A DNA stretch of 64,000 nucleotides from contig JANWKE010000075.1 in NCBI GenBank assembly GCA_025451535.1, forward strand, positions 1 through 64,000. Reading direction: 5' to 3'. The notes under the pieces are model-generated. The model was not told the DNA's origin and searched no databases. It saw only the letters and a program-made list of their open reading frames with translations. Made by a program: the position numbers and the translations under genes. The DNA is from Verrucomicrobiia bacterium. GTDB lineage: Bacteria; Verrucomicrobiota; Verrucomicrobiia; Limisphaerales; UBA11358. Within the stretch, counting starts at the first letter, position 1; each line of letters opens with the position of its first letter. Shown one piece after another: positions 37,254 through 45,777 of this stretch.

Positions 37254-38399
37254 GTGAAAGCCGCCATCCTTCACGGCCGGGAAAACATCCAAATCGAGGA
37301 CATCGCTTCGCCACCGCTGAAACCCGGCGAAATCCGCGTCCGGGTTGAGGCCGCGTTGACCTGCGGCACCGATTTAAAGGTTTTCAAGCGCGGCTATCAT
37401 GCCAAAATGATTGTACCGCCCGCCGTCTTCGGGCATGAGCTGGCAGGCCTGATTTCCGAAGTTGCGCCACCTCACCCCGACCCTCTCCCCCGCTTCGCGG
37501 CGGAGAGGGAGAAAAACCAGGAAGCGCCCGGTGACTTTCCTTCTCCCCGCCCGAGCGGGGAGAAGGTGGCCGAAGGCCGGATGAGGGGATTTGATTGGAA
37601 AATCGGCGATCGCGTCGTGGCCGCCAATTCGGCGCCGTGCGGTGAATGTTTTCACTGCCGTTGCGGCCAGGAAAATCTCTGCGAAGATTTGCTGTTTCTG
37701 AACGGCGCTTATGCCGAATCCATTGTCATCCCCGCGCGACTGGTCCAAAAAAACCTGCTGCGGCTCAAACCGGAAACCGATTTCCGCGACGCCGCGCTCG
37801 TTGAGCCGCTCGCCTGCGTGGTCCAGGGAATGGGCGACACCAAACTGAGTGCCGGCCAAAACGTACTGGTCATTGGTGCCGGTCCGATTGGCCTGATGTT
37901 CGTCGTACTGGCGAAGCGCCTCGGATGTCACGTGACGGTGGCCGGGCGAAGAACGATACGGCTGGAAGCCGCGGAACGACTGGGTGCAGAACAGGTCATT
38001 GACATTGGTGATGGTCGAGAATTTGTTGCGAAAGTTCACGAAGCAACCAGGACGCCTTTCGACGCGGTGCTCGAAGCCGTTGGCCGGCCCGAAACGTGGG
38101 AAGCAGCCGTACCGCTGGCACGCAAAGGCGGCACAATAAATTTCTTTGGCGGCTGTCCCTCCGGCACCAAAGTGTCGTTCGACACCGAATTGATTCATTA
38201 TTCCAATCTGACTCTGCTGGCGAGTTTTCATCACACACCACGCGCCATCCGGCAGGCGTTGGAACTCATCGAGGCCGGTGTGATTCGTGCAGAAGATTTT
38301 GTGGATGGCGAATGCCCGCTCAGCCGGTTGCCGGAATTATTCAAGAAAATGGCCGCAGGCAATCATGCGATCAAGACCCTGATCAAGGTGCATGAATAA
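37254..38399 (+). CDS. Zinc-dependent alcohol dehydrogenase (MDR family) carrying a repeat-encoded insertion
   Basis: GTG start; VEAALTCGTDLKVFKRGYHAKMIVPPAVFGHELAG, CGECFHCRCGQENLCEDLLFLNGAYAE, VLVIGAGPIGLMFVVLAKRLG. Confidence 0.9.
   Translation: MKAAILHGRENIQIEDIASPPLKPGEIRVRVEAALTCGTDLKVFKRGYHAKMIVPPAVFGHELAGLISEVAPPHPDPLPRFAAEREKNQEAPGDFPSPRPSGEKVAEGRMRGFDWKIGDRVVAANSAPCGECFHCRCGQENLCEDLLFLNGAYAESIVIPARLVQKNLLRLKPETDFRDAALVEPLACVVQGMGDTKLSAGQNVLVIGAGPIGLMFVVLAKRLGCHVTVAGRRTIRLEAAERLGAEQVIDIGDGREFVAKVHEATRTPFDAVLEAVGRPETWEAAVPLARKGGTINFFGGCPSGTKVSFDTELIHYSNLTLLASFHHTPRAIRQALELIEAGVIRAEDFVDGECPLSRLPELFKKMAAGNHAIKTLIKVHE
37468..37590. repeat. REP-like multi-hairpin element inserted in-frame in the alcohol dehydrogenase
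   Basis: CCTTCTCCCCGC (37539-37550) / GCGGGGAGAAGG (37555-37566) perfect; CCCTCTCC (37481-37488) / GGAGAGGG (37502-37509); outer CCTCACCC/GGATGAGG. Confidence 0.85.
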
Positions 38400-38440
38400 A
38401 ATCCGTCCTACATCGGCTGGGAGCATCAGCAACTATAAAT

Positions 38441-38887
38441 TTACGGAGCAGTCGGCGTTAACGCAGGCCGAGTTGTGATTTCTTTGTACTTGGCGACTGT
38501 CCCGCCCATAAAAACCACGAAGGTTACTGGGGAAAACGGGCCACTGTATGTATCCGGCAAACCGGGCATGAATGTAACCTCATAAATCCATTTGTCCTCG
38601 GTTACATGAACCAGAGAAATCTTCGTCAAACCGAATGCTACGTGTGCTACGAGGTTGGCGGCATGCTGCTCGGCCAAATCTGCAGCCCTTCTAGGTGCCA
38701 ATGGCGGATTAGGGTACGTCGCATTCCAAGAAGGTTTGGATAGCACATCCTCTCGCAGGACGATGCATTGAAACTGTCGCCCTCCCCAACCAAAAGCAAA
38801 ATTCTCCTGTATATCAGCCGCAAATCCAGAGGCTGCGAATTGCATCATGACAAATACAAATAATGCTTTCATACGCTTTGGGTTCAA
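38441..38887 (-). CDS. Hypothetical secreted protein
   Basis: Signal peptide MKALFVFVMMQFAASGFAAD; no recognised domain; locally lower GC. Confidence 0.5.
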   Translation of the reverse strand: MNPKRMKALFVFVMMQFAASGFAADIQENFAFGWGGRQFQCIVLREDVLSKPSWNATYPNPPLAPRRAADLAEQHAANLVAHVAFGLTKISLVHVTEDKWIYEVTFMPGLPDTYSGPFSPVTFVVFMGGTVAKYKEITTRPALTPTAP

Positions 38888-38992
38888 TGAAACAGTTCTT
38901 TTCCTAACCTCTAATTCACCTTCAAAAATGATGAGATATTGGCCATCATAAAAACAGGTTAAATTGTCACTTCAACAATTTAGCCATGCGGC

Positions 38993-40522
38993 CTACTGCT
39001 TGATAAAATCCTCCAAAACTTTGTGCAGCTTCTGCAAATCCGGCAGGTTCACGTACATCATGTGGCCGGCCTCGAAGGTGGCGTAGCTGATGTTCGTACG
39101 ATAGGCCGGGTCCAGTTGTATATGGTCCAGCGCGTACCGCACTGTGTCCGGAGGGCAAACGAGGTCGCGCATTCCGCCCAGTACCAGCAAGCGCATGTAA
39201 GGATTCTGGTTCATCACGGAGGCGAGCTGGTCGCTCACGCTCGGATAATCATTGTGTGATCCGTAATTCCACGGTTGCACGCCGGCGATGATTTCATAAG
39301 GCAAATCATCCTCAAATTTCAACTCCTGGCGTACATACGCATTCATGGCTGCCGCAAACGGCCCGTAAGTCGCCGCGTAGGACGGGTCGAAATCCGGATA
39401 CGGCGAAGCCGGGTCGTCGTCGCGCCCGGTGATGCGCGCGTCGTAGGCGCCCAAAATCAGGCCTTCGTCGTGCAACAACTGTTTGCGGAAGACGCTGCTG
39501 TCAATCCGCAGATGGTTGTCTTCGATCACCTGCGGTTTCAGGCCGGTAAGCCGCGCGAGTTCGGCAACGATTTTTTCCCGTTCATCGGCAGGCAGCGCCG
39601 CGCCCTGGTGCAGGGCGGAGGCGTATTCGCCCTTTGCAAATTCGCGCGCCTCAACCAGTGCCTTGGATAAGTCATCTTGCAGATCCGGTGGCAGTTTTTT
39701 GAAATAAAATGCCGTGGCGGTGTAATTGGGCAGGAAAAGTTCAAACGGCAAATCATTGCCCGACCCGTCATCAATCGTGGCGAAGTCCAAAACGCCCGAC
39801 AAGAGAATCAAGCCGTTGAGATACATGCCGTAGCGCGAGCGCAGGCGCTCTGCCAGCCCGGCGGCGCGAAAGACTCCGTAACTTTCGCCGCACAGATACT
39901 TCGGCGAAAGCCAACGTTCGTGCCGTGTCGTCCACAACCGGATAAATTCGCCGACGGAATCCAGATCGGCGGACTGGCCGAAAAATTGATCAGCCTTTTC
40001 GTCCTTCGCCGCGCGGCTGAAACCGGTGGCGACCGGGTCAATGAAAACCAGGTCGCTTCCATCCAGAATTGAATACCGGTTGTCCTCGAGACCAAACGGT
40101 GGTTTGGGCAACGTGCCATCCTCATTCATCTTCACACGGCGCGGACCGAGCGCGCCCAGATGCAACCAGACGGAAGAAGAGCCGGGACCGCCATTAAAAC
40201 AAAACGTAACCGGCCGCTTGACCATGCCGGCTTCCTCAACCCGCGTATAAGCGACGTAAAAGACTGACGCGCGCGACGTGCCGTCAGGTTTGAGAATCGG
40301 CAACATGCCGGTCTCGGCCACGTAGGTCACGCGCTTCCCGGCAATCGTCACCGTGTTGGTGGTGAAGACCGGTTTGTGCGTCGCGTCGGGGATGGCGGCC
40401 AGTTCCGACCTCTTTGTGGCCGGAGAATTGGTTTCCTCCGCCGGAGCATTGGTCCGGGTCATTTCCGCCGCGTGGGCATTCATGGCCAGAGATATGAGTA
40501 AAAGCCAGAGCGTTGCTTTCAT
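38993..40522 (-). CDS. S10 family serine carboxypeptidase-like peptidase
   Basis: CFNGGPGSSSVWLHLGALGPRRV, YLCGESYGVFRAAGLAE, FEAGHMMYVNLPDLQKL. Confidence 0.9.
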   Translation of the reverse strand: MKATLWLLLISLAMNAHAAEMTRTNAPAEETNSPATKRSELAAIPDATHKPVFTTNTVTIAGKRVTYVAETGMLPILKPDGTSRASVFYVAYTRVEEAGMVKRPVTFCFNGGPGSSSVWLHLGALGPRRVKMNEDGTLPKPPFGLEDNRYSILDGSDLVFIDPVATGFSRAAKDEKADQFFGQSADLDSVGEFIRLWTTRHERWLSPKYLCGESYGVFRAAGLAERLRSRYGMYLNGLILLSGVLDFATIDDGSGNDLPFELFLPNYTATAFYFKKLPPDLQDDLSKALVEAREFAKGEYASALHQGAALPADEREKIVAELARLTGLKPQVIEDNHLRIDSSVFRKQLLHDEGLILGAYDARITGRDDDPASPYPDFDPSYAATYGPFAAAMNAYVRQELKFEDDLPYEIIAGVQPWNYGSHNDYPSVSDQLASVMNQNPYMRLLVLGGMRDLVCPPDTVRYALDHIQLDPAYRTNISYATFEAGHMMYVNLPDLQKLHKVLEDFIKQ

Positions 40523-40868
40523 TTGTGTTTTCAATTTTGGCAACCGGAACAGCTTTCGACAACCATTTATGCAAGGTGTGCGTAACCTGTGAATAACTCC
40601 CCGAAAAAGCGCCTTGCCGTGCGCGAGGACTGAAGTTAGTAATAGTCATTCTTAATCAATATCAAGTTAGATAAGTTCATCTAGCTTCAGTCCGAAGGTA
40701 AATGGAAATAGCGGGGCAGGGTCGGTCAGGACAGCTTCAATTTCGCGGGCGCTTCCTCAGGGCACGGGCTGACAACTGTTGCCTGATCTCAAGATTTCAG
40801 TCAGCGGAAACGTCTTACCAGATTTCTTTCTTCGCACACGAAACTTAAATCCAAAAAACAAAAACAAA

Positions 40869-41807
40869 ATGAAAAAAAACGTTTCGTACCTCTGCGGCGC
40901 GGCACTGTTTCTCGGCGCGGCATTGTTGAACCAAACCGTTCAAGCACAACTGAACCTCACTGGCGACAAATACACTCAGGATTTCAACGCTATCAGCAAT
41001 GGCATCCCGATCGGCTGGTCAGTCAGACTCAATGCCACGGCGACCAACCTCGGAACAAACGCCAATTTCCCGACTGCCGCCAAGACTTGGACGGATACCA
41101 CCGGAGAATTTGGCAACTGCGCCTCGACGGTGGCCAATGCCGGCACAAATTTTATCGGCAATGAATCCACCACCCTCCAGGGCAATTGCACCAACCGTGC
41201 TCTGGCCATACGCCAAACCGGTTCGTTTGGCGATCCCGGCGCCGCCTTTGTACTGCAAATCACGAATACTCTCGGCTTGAGCAACCTGACCTTCAGCGTG
41301 CACCTCTGCACATTGAGAACAAATGGGTACACCACAATTTGGACAAATCAATACGCCGTCGGCAATTCACCCGGTTCGTTCACCACCCTGGGCAGTTATA
41401 CCAACTCAAACACCTTCGGGGCCACGACTCAGACCTACAACCTTGGCGCGGATGCCAACAATACTTCATCCAATGTTTGGATTCGGATCGTCGCGCTTGC
41501 ACCGGCGACGGGTTCAGGCTCGCGCGCCACTTTCGGCATCGATAATTTCACGTTAACCTGGGCGACGAACGGTGTTCCCGCCGGTTTGCCACATATTACC
41601 GGCCTGATTTTGACCAACGGAAACGTGCAAATTGATTTTACCGGCGATACCGGCGACAGCCCATCCGCCTTCGCGTTACAATGTGTTGGCCGGTGTGCGG
41701 ACAGCTTTGGTGACACGGGCGCGACCATCACGCAAACCAGCCCGGGGCATTTCCGCGCCGTGGGCGCAATGAACGGCTCACAACAATTTTATCGGATCAA
41801 ACGCTGA
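40869..41807 (+). CDS. Secreted hypothetical protein with C-terminal FYRIKR end
   Basis: Signal peptide MKKNVSYLCGAALFLGAALLNQTVQAQ; Asn/Thr-rich beta-type sequence. Confidence 0.65.
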   Translation: MKKNVSYLCGAALFLGAALLNQTVQAQLNLTGDKYTQDFNAISNGIPIGWSVRLNATATNLGTNANFPTAAKTWTDTTGEFGNCASTVANAGTNFIGNESTTLQGNCTNRALAIRQTGSFGDPGAAFVLQITNTLGLSNLTFSVHLCTLRTNGYTTIWTNQYAVGNSPGSFTTLGSYTNSNTFGATTQTYNLGADANNTSSNVWIRIVALAPATGSGSRATFGIDNFTLTWATNGVPAGLPHITGLILTNGNVQIDFTGDTGDSPSAFALQCVGRCADSFGDTGATITQTSPGHFRAVGAMNGSQQFYRIKR

Positions 41808-41819
41808 TCGCCGCGGATC

Positions 41820-42239
41820 TTATTCGCCGATGATTTTGACCAGCACACGTTTGCGGCGGCGGCCGTCAAACTCGCCGTAGAAGATCTGTTCCCACGGGCC
41901 GAGGTCGAGCTTGCCTTTCGTAATGGCCACCACGACCTCGCGCCCCATGATTTGCCGTTTCATGTGGGCATCAGCGTTATCCTCACCCGTCCGGTTGTGT
42001 TGGTATTGCGCCGTCGGTTCGTGCGGCGCCAGTTTTTCCAGCCAATCGTCATAATCGCGCAACAGGCCGTCCTCGGCGTCGTTGATATAAACACTGGCAG
42101 TGATGTGCATGGCATTGACGAGGCAAAGTCCTTCCTGCACGCCGCTTTTGCGGACTAGTTGTTCAACCGCGTTGGTGATGTTGACGTAATCACGCCGGTG
42201 CGGTGTCTCAAACCAAAGATGCTCGGTCAGACTTTTCAC
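41820..42239 (-). CDS. YjbQ family (secondary thiamine-phosphate synthase-like) protein
   Basis: [36 protein letters not shown]…[37 protein letters not shown]. Confidence 0.92.
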   Translation of the reverse strand: MKSLTEHLWFETPHRRDYVNITNAVEQLVRKSGVQEGLCLVNAMHITASVYINDAEDGLLRDYDDWLEKLAPHEPTAQYQHNRTGEDNADAHMKRQIMGREVVVAITKGKLDLGPWEQIFYGEFDGRRRKRVLVKIIGE

Positions 42240-42269
42240 CGTTGGAATTCAAGCTTCAGCCTGTTGCCA

Positions 42270-43373
42270 TCAAACCGTCGCTGCCACCAAATCGCCCACT
42301 TCCCGGGTGCCATAACCCATCTTGCCGGCAGCAAGTGATTTGATCTTCGAGTTGATGATCTTGACGACCGCATCTTCAATGGCCGCCCCGGCTTTGGCTT
42401 CACCGAGGAAATCCAGCATCAAGCCGGCGGCATTAATGGCGGCAAGGGGGTTGATGACGTTCTGGCCGGTGTATTTGGGCGCGCTGCCGCCCATCGGCTC
42501 GAACATGCTGGTGCCTTCGGGATTGATGTTGCCGCCGGCGGCCACCCCGAGCCCGCCCTGAATCATCGCGGCCAGGTCGGTGATGATGTCGCCGAACATG
42601 TTGTCGGTGACAATCACGTCGAACCATTCCGGATTTTTGATGAACCACATGCAGGTGGCGTCCACGTGCGCGTAATCGCGTTTTATGGCCGGATATTTCG
42701 CGCCGAGTTCATGAAAGGCGCGTTCCCACAGATCGAAGGCGAACGTGAGCACATTGGTCTTGCCGCACAGGGTCAATTGCGCCGTCTTGCCCGCCTGGAC
42801 GTCCTCCGGCTTGAGGCCTTTCCAAGGCTTGCCGTCCCGGCGTTTCCCGGCCAGATCGAAGGCGTATTTCAGACAGCGATCCACGCCGCGGCGCGTGTTG
42901 ACCGATTCCTGAATCGCGACTTCATGCGGCGTGCCTTTGAAGATAAAACCGCCCGAGCCGGTGTAAATGCCCTCGTTGTTTTCGCGCACGACCACAAAGT
43001 CAATGTGTTCCGGCCCCTTGTCCTTGAGCGGGCAGTCGGCGGCGCGATAGAGCTTTACGGGGCGCAGGTTGATGTATTGCTCCAACTCGAAACGGAGGCG
43101 CAACAGAATGCCTTTTTCCAGAATGCCGGGCTTGACCTGCGGATGGCCGACCGCGCCGAGAAAGATGGCTTTGAATTTGCGCAGTTCCTCCACCGCGCCG
43201 TCCGGCAGCACTTCCCCGGTTTTCAGGTAGCGGTCGCCGCCGAAATCGTAGTGATGCCAGTTGAGTTTGAAGCCAAATTTTTTGGCGGCGGCTTCGGAAA
43301 CCTTGAGCGCTTCGCGGGTCACTTCCGGTCCCGTGCCATCGCCGCCGATGACAGCAATATCGTAAGTTTTCAT
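42270..43373 (-). CDS. leuB: 3-isopropylmalate dehydrogenase
   Basis: [72 protein letters not shown]; could be another isocitrate/isopropylmalate-family member. Confidence 0.85.
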   Translation of the reverse strand: MKTYDIAVIGGDGTGPEVTREALKVSEAAAKKFGFKLNWHHYDFGGDRYLKTGEVLPDGAVEELRKFKAIFLGAVGHPQVKPGILEKGILLRLRFELEQYINLRPVKLYRAADCPLKDKGPEHIDFVVVRENNEGIYTGSGGFIFKGTPHEVAIQESVNTRRGVDRCLKYAFDLAGKRRDGKPWKGLKPEDVQAGKTAQLTLCGKTNVLTFAFDLWERAFHELGAKYPAIKRDYAHVDATCMWFIKNPEWFDVIVTDNMFGDIITDLAAMIQGGLGVAAGGNINPEGTSMFEPMGGSAPKYTGQNVINPLAAINAAGLMLDFLGEAKAGAAIEDAVVKIINSKIKSLAAGKMGYGTREVGDLVAATV

Positions 43374-43435
43374 TTGTTATTTGCCCTGCAATCGAAACCA
43401 GGCCGGTCATGCTAGCAATTTGCAGCACGGAGACA

Positions 43436-44047
43436 ATGGAATTTTACACACTCGACATTTACCCGTCGGAATTCAAAACTCGCCTGATGGTTCTGCCCTA
43501 CAAAGTCGCCACGCTGCTTTATTGCTTCAATGAGCGCGACGACGTGCTGCTGCTCGAACGCGCGCAGGAGCCGAACCGCGGTTTCTGGAGCCCGTGCGGC
43601 GGCAAGCTGAAGATGGACATCGGCGAGTCACCGTACACCTGCGCCGGCCGCGAAGCGGAAGAGGAACTGGGCCTCAAGGTCCGGACGACCGATTTGCATC
43701 TGACCGGCCTGGTCAGCGAACATGGTTATCAAGGCCAAACCCATTGGCTGATGTTTTTGTTTGAGTTGAAAATGAAGTTGAAAGCGTTGCCGCCGGCCCA
43801 TGCCGAAGGCCGGTTTCAATTCTACCCGCGGGAGGCGCTGGCCTCGTTAAAAATTCCCCGGACCGATCGGGAGCAAATCTGGCCCTGGTTCTGGCGGTAT
43901 CGCGGCGGTTTTTTTGCAGCACACTGCCATTGCCATCCGGACGGGCACAATGACTGGACGCTGGAACAGTCCACAGTCTTCAGTTCTCAGTCCACAGTCG
44001 AAACAGCAAGCCGGACTGAGGACGGTGGACGGAGGACCGGGGACTGA
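43436..44047 (+). CDS. NUDIX hydrolase
   Basis: NUDIX box GKLKMDIGESPYTCAGREAEEELGLKV; C-terminus STVFSSQSTVETASRTEDGGRRTGD is repeat-encoded. Confidence 0.85.
   Translation: MEFYTLDIYPSEFKTRLMVLPYKVATLLYCFNERDDVLLLERAQEPNRGFWSPCGGKLKMDIGESPYTCAGREAEEELGLKVRTTDLHLTGLVSEHGYQGQTHWLMFLFELKMKLKALPPAHAEGRFQFYPREALASLKIPRTDREQIWPWFWRYRGGFFAAHCHCHPDGHNDWTLEQSTVFSSQSTVETASRTEDGGRRTGD
43969..44047. repeat. Inverted heptamer array (NCAGTCC words)
   Basis: Left gtccaca gtcttca gttctca gtccaca gtcgaaa (43969-44003); right ggactga ggacggt ggacgga ggaccgg ggactga (44013-44047). Confidence 0.85.
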
Positions 44048-44050
44048 TTT

Positions 44051-44593
44051 ATGGACGAACCCGTCATTGACCTGCACAGCGACGACTATTTTATGCACGA
44101 GGCGCTGCGGCAAGCGGCCAGGGCCTATACTGCGGGCGAGGTGCCCATCGGTGCCGTCGTCGTGCGTGAAGGGCGCGTTATCGCCCGGGCGTTCAACCAG
44201 GTTGAATTGCTCAAGGACGCGACCGCACACGCCGAAATGCTTGCGCTCACGCAGGCGGAGGAGGTCATCGGTGACTGGCGGTTGACCGACTGTACCCTGT
44301 ACGTGACCAAGGAACCGTGTCCCATGTGCGCGGGTGCGATGGTGCATACGCGCCTGGCGCGCGTGGTATTTGGCGCCAGCGACCCGAAGGCCGGCGCCGC
44401 CGGCGGGGCAATGAATCTATTGCAGTTTCCCTCTCTGAACCATCGTTGTGAAATCACGCACAGTGTGTGTGAGACGGAATGCCGCTCCCTGCTGCAAAAA
44501 TTTTTTATGGAACAACGGGTTTCGGAAAAGCCAAAAAAGAAGAACCACGGCCAGGTGCCTGAAAATTCCCGGGAGAATTTTGGCGAATCCTGA
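44051..44593 (+). CDS. tadA: tRNA-specific adenosine deaminase
   Basis: EALRQAARAYTAGEVPIGAVVV, HAEMLAL, TLYVTKEPCPMCAGAMVHTRLARVVFGASDPKAGAAGG. Confidence 0.93.
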   Translation: MDEPVIDLHSDDYFMHEALRQAARAYTAGEVPIGAVVVREGRVIARAFNQVELLKDATAHAEMLALTQAEEVIGDWRLTDCTLYVTKEPCPMCAGAMVHTRLARVVFGASDPKAGAAGGAMNLLQFPSLNHRCEITHSVCETECRSLLQKFFMEQRVSEKPKKKNHGQVPENSRENFGES

Positions 44594-44614
44594 GTGCGCC
44601 CCGGCATTTGCTGA

Positions 44615-44646
44615 TAAAAAAACGAGGCACCCGGAAGGGTGCCTCG
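44615..44646 (-). terminator. Rho-independent terminator after the prepilin-like gene
   Basis: CGAGGCACCC (44623-44632) GGAA GGGTGCCTCG (44637-44646), T-run on the minus strand. Confidence 0.85.
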
Positions 44647-44678
44647 TTGCTCAATCAATTATACCCGAACACTTCGAA

Positions 44679-45515
44679 CTAATTCGGGAAATTATAAAAT
44701 GGAAACGTCGTCGGCCCGTTGGTGGCGTTCAGCAAGTCCTTCTGCAAATCGGAAATGGTTGCCTGTTGGGCACTGCCGTCACCCAACAGCAGGTTGCCGG
44801 CCCCCAAATGGATGTCATTGGCCGTCCAAGACCAGCGGGTAAAATCAATACCCTTGTTGCCTTGTCCTTTTCCGTCTGAGCCATCGCTGGCAGTCTGCGA
44901 GCCGGGAGCAGTTTGGTTGCTAAACATCGAGGGCGCCGTTTGACCTATGGGAGTGCCACCGTCGCCAATATTGCGGTCACCCGCCAGGATTGACTGGGGC
45001 TGCGTATCAATGGAATCACCACATACAAAATAGCTCAGCATGGTGTCGTTCTGAGGATCGGCGCCAAGGGCTCCGCCCGTAGGAACGAAGAACTGAACCC
45101 AATTGGTCGCGGCGCTGCTATGAGGTGACGTGGAATCCGAGGGGCAAGCCAGCAATGCCGGATTATCCAACGTATTGGACATAACGGTAAAGCAGGCTGC
45201 CGGAGCATATACCTTGCTATAGGGTGCCGGCGGAGTAAGGCCAAGATTGTTATTTTGCGCGCTATAAACGTATTCCTCGGCACCGCCATTGGCCACGAGA
45301 ACCGTCATGGGATATTGACCGTTGTTGTCATCTCCCCACATCCGGAAGGAGATGCCAATTTGTTTGAGATTGCTGATGCAATTGATGCGTTGCGCCTTGC
45401 GTTTGGCGGCGGCGAGCGCCGGCAACAGCATGGCCGCCAGGATGGCGATGATGGCGATCACCACGAGCAGTTCAATCAGGGTGAAGGCCTTTTTTTGTTT
45501 TAGAATTCTTTTCAT
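44679..45515 (-). CDS. Prepilin-type N-terminal methylation-motif protein with H-X9-DG tail
   Basis: [36 protein letters not shown]-terminal [12 protein letters not shown]. Confidence 0.9.
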   Translation of the reverse strand: MKRILKQKKAFTLIELLVVIAIIAILAAMLLPALAAAKRKAQRINCISNLKQIGISFRMWGDDNNGQYPMTVLVANGGAEEYVYSAQNNNLGLTPPAPYSKVYAPAACFTVMSNTLDNPALLACPSDSTSPHSSAATNWVQFFVPTGGALGADPQNDTMLSYFVCGDSIDTQPQSILAGDRNIGDGGTPIGQTAPSMFSNQTAPGSQTASDGSDGKGQGNKGIDFTRWSWTANDIHLGAGNLLLGDGSAQQATISDLQKDLLNATNGPTTFPFYNFPN

Positions 45516-45560
45516 ACGCTTGCTTGGTTTTTGATTTTCTCTTTCGGTGATAGTTGGCGG

Positions 45561-45588
45561 ACTCTAACCAAATCGCACCGACTGTCAA
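45561..45588 (-). promoter_or_regulatory. Predicted promoter TTGACA-16-TAGAGT upstream of the prepilin-like gene
   Basis: Reverse strand -35 at 45588-45583, -10 at 45566-45561. Confidence 0.5.
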
Positions 45589-45777
45589 CACATATTCTGA
45601 AATTTATCCTAGCAGCACCGGTGCCAAATGTAATTTTTGGCAAAACCTCCGAAAATCGGATTCCCGCAAAGGCAAAAATGCCGTGGCGCGTAAAATTTTC
45701 ACGCATCGCGCGTGAAATCCACGCGCCCGACCACCTCCCGGGTGCGTCAGGCCGGTTAAAATCTCATTTACAGCCAT

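Noticed and set aside
36211-44047. CRISPR-like arrays
   Set aside because: The repeats are 7-nt units without spacers and no cas genes are present; they are tandem/inverted heptamers.
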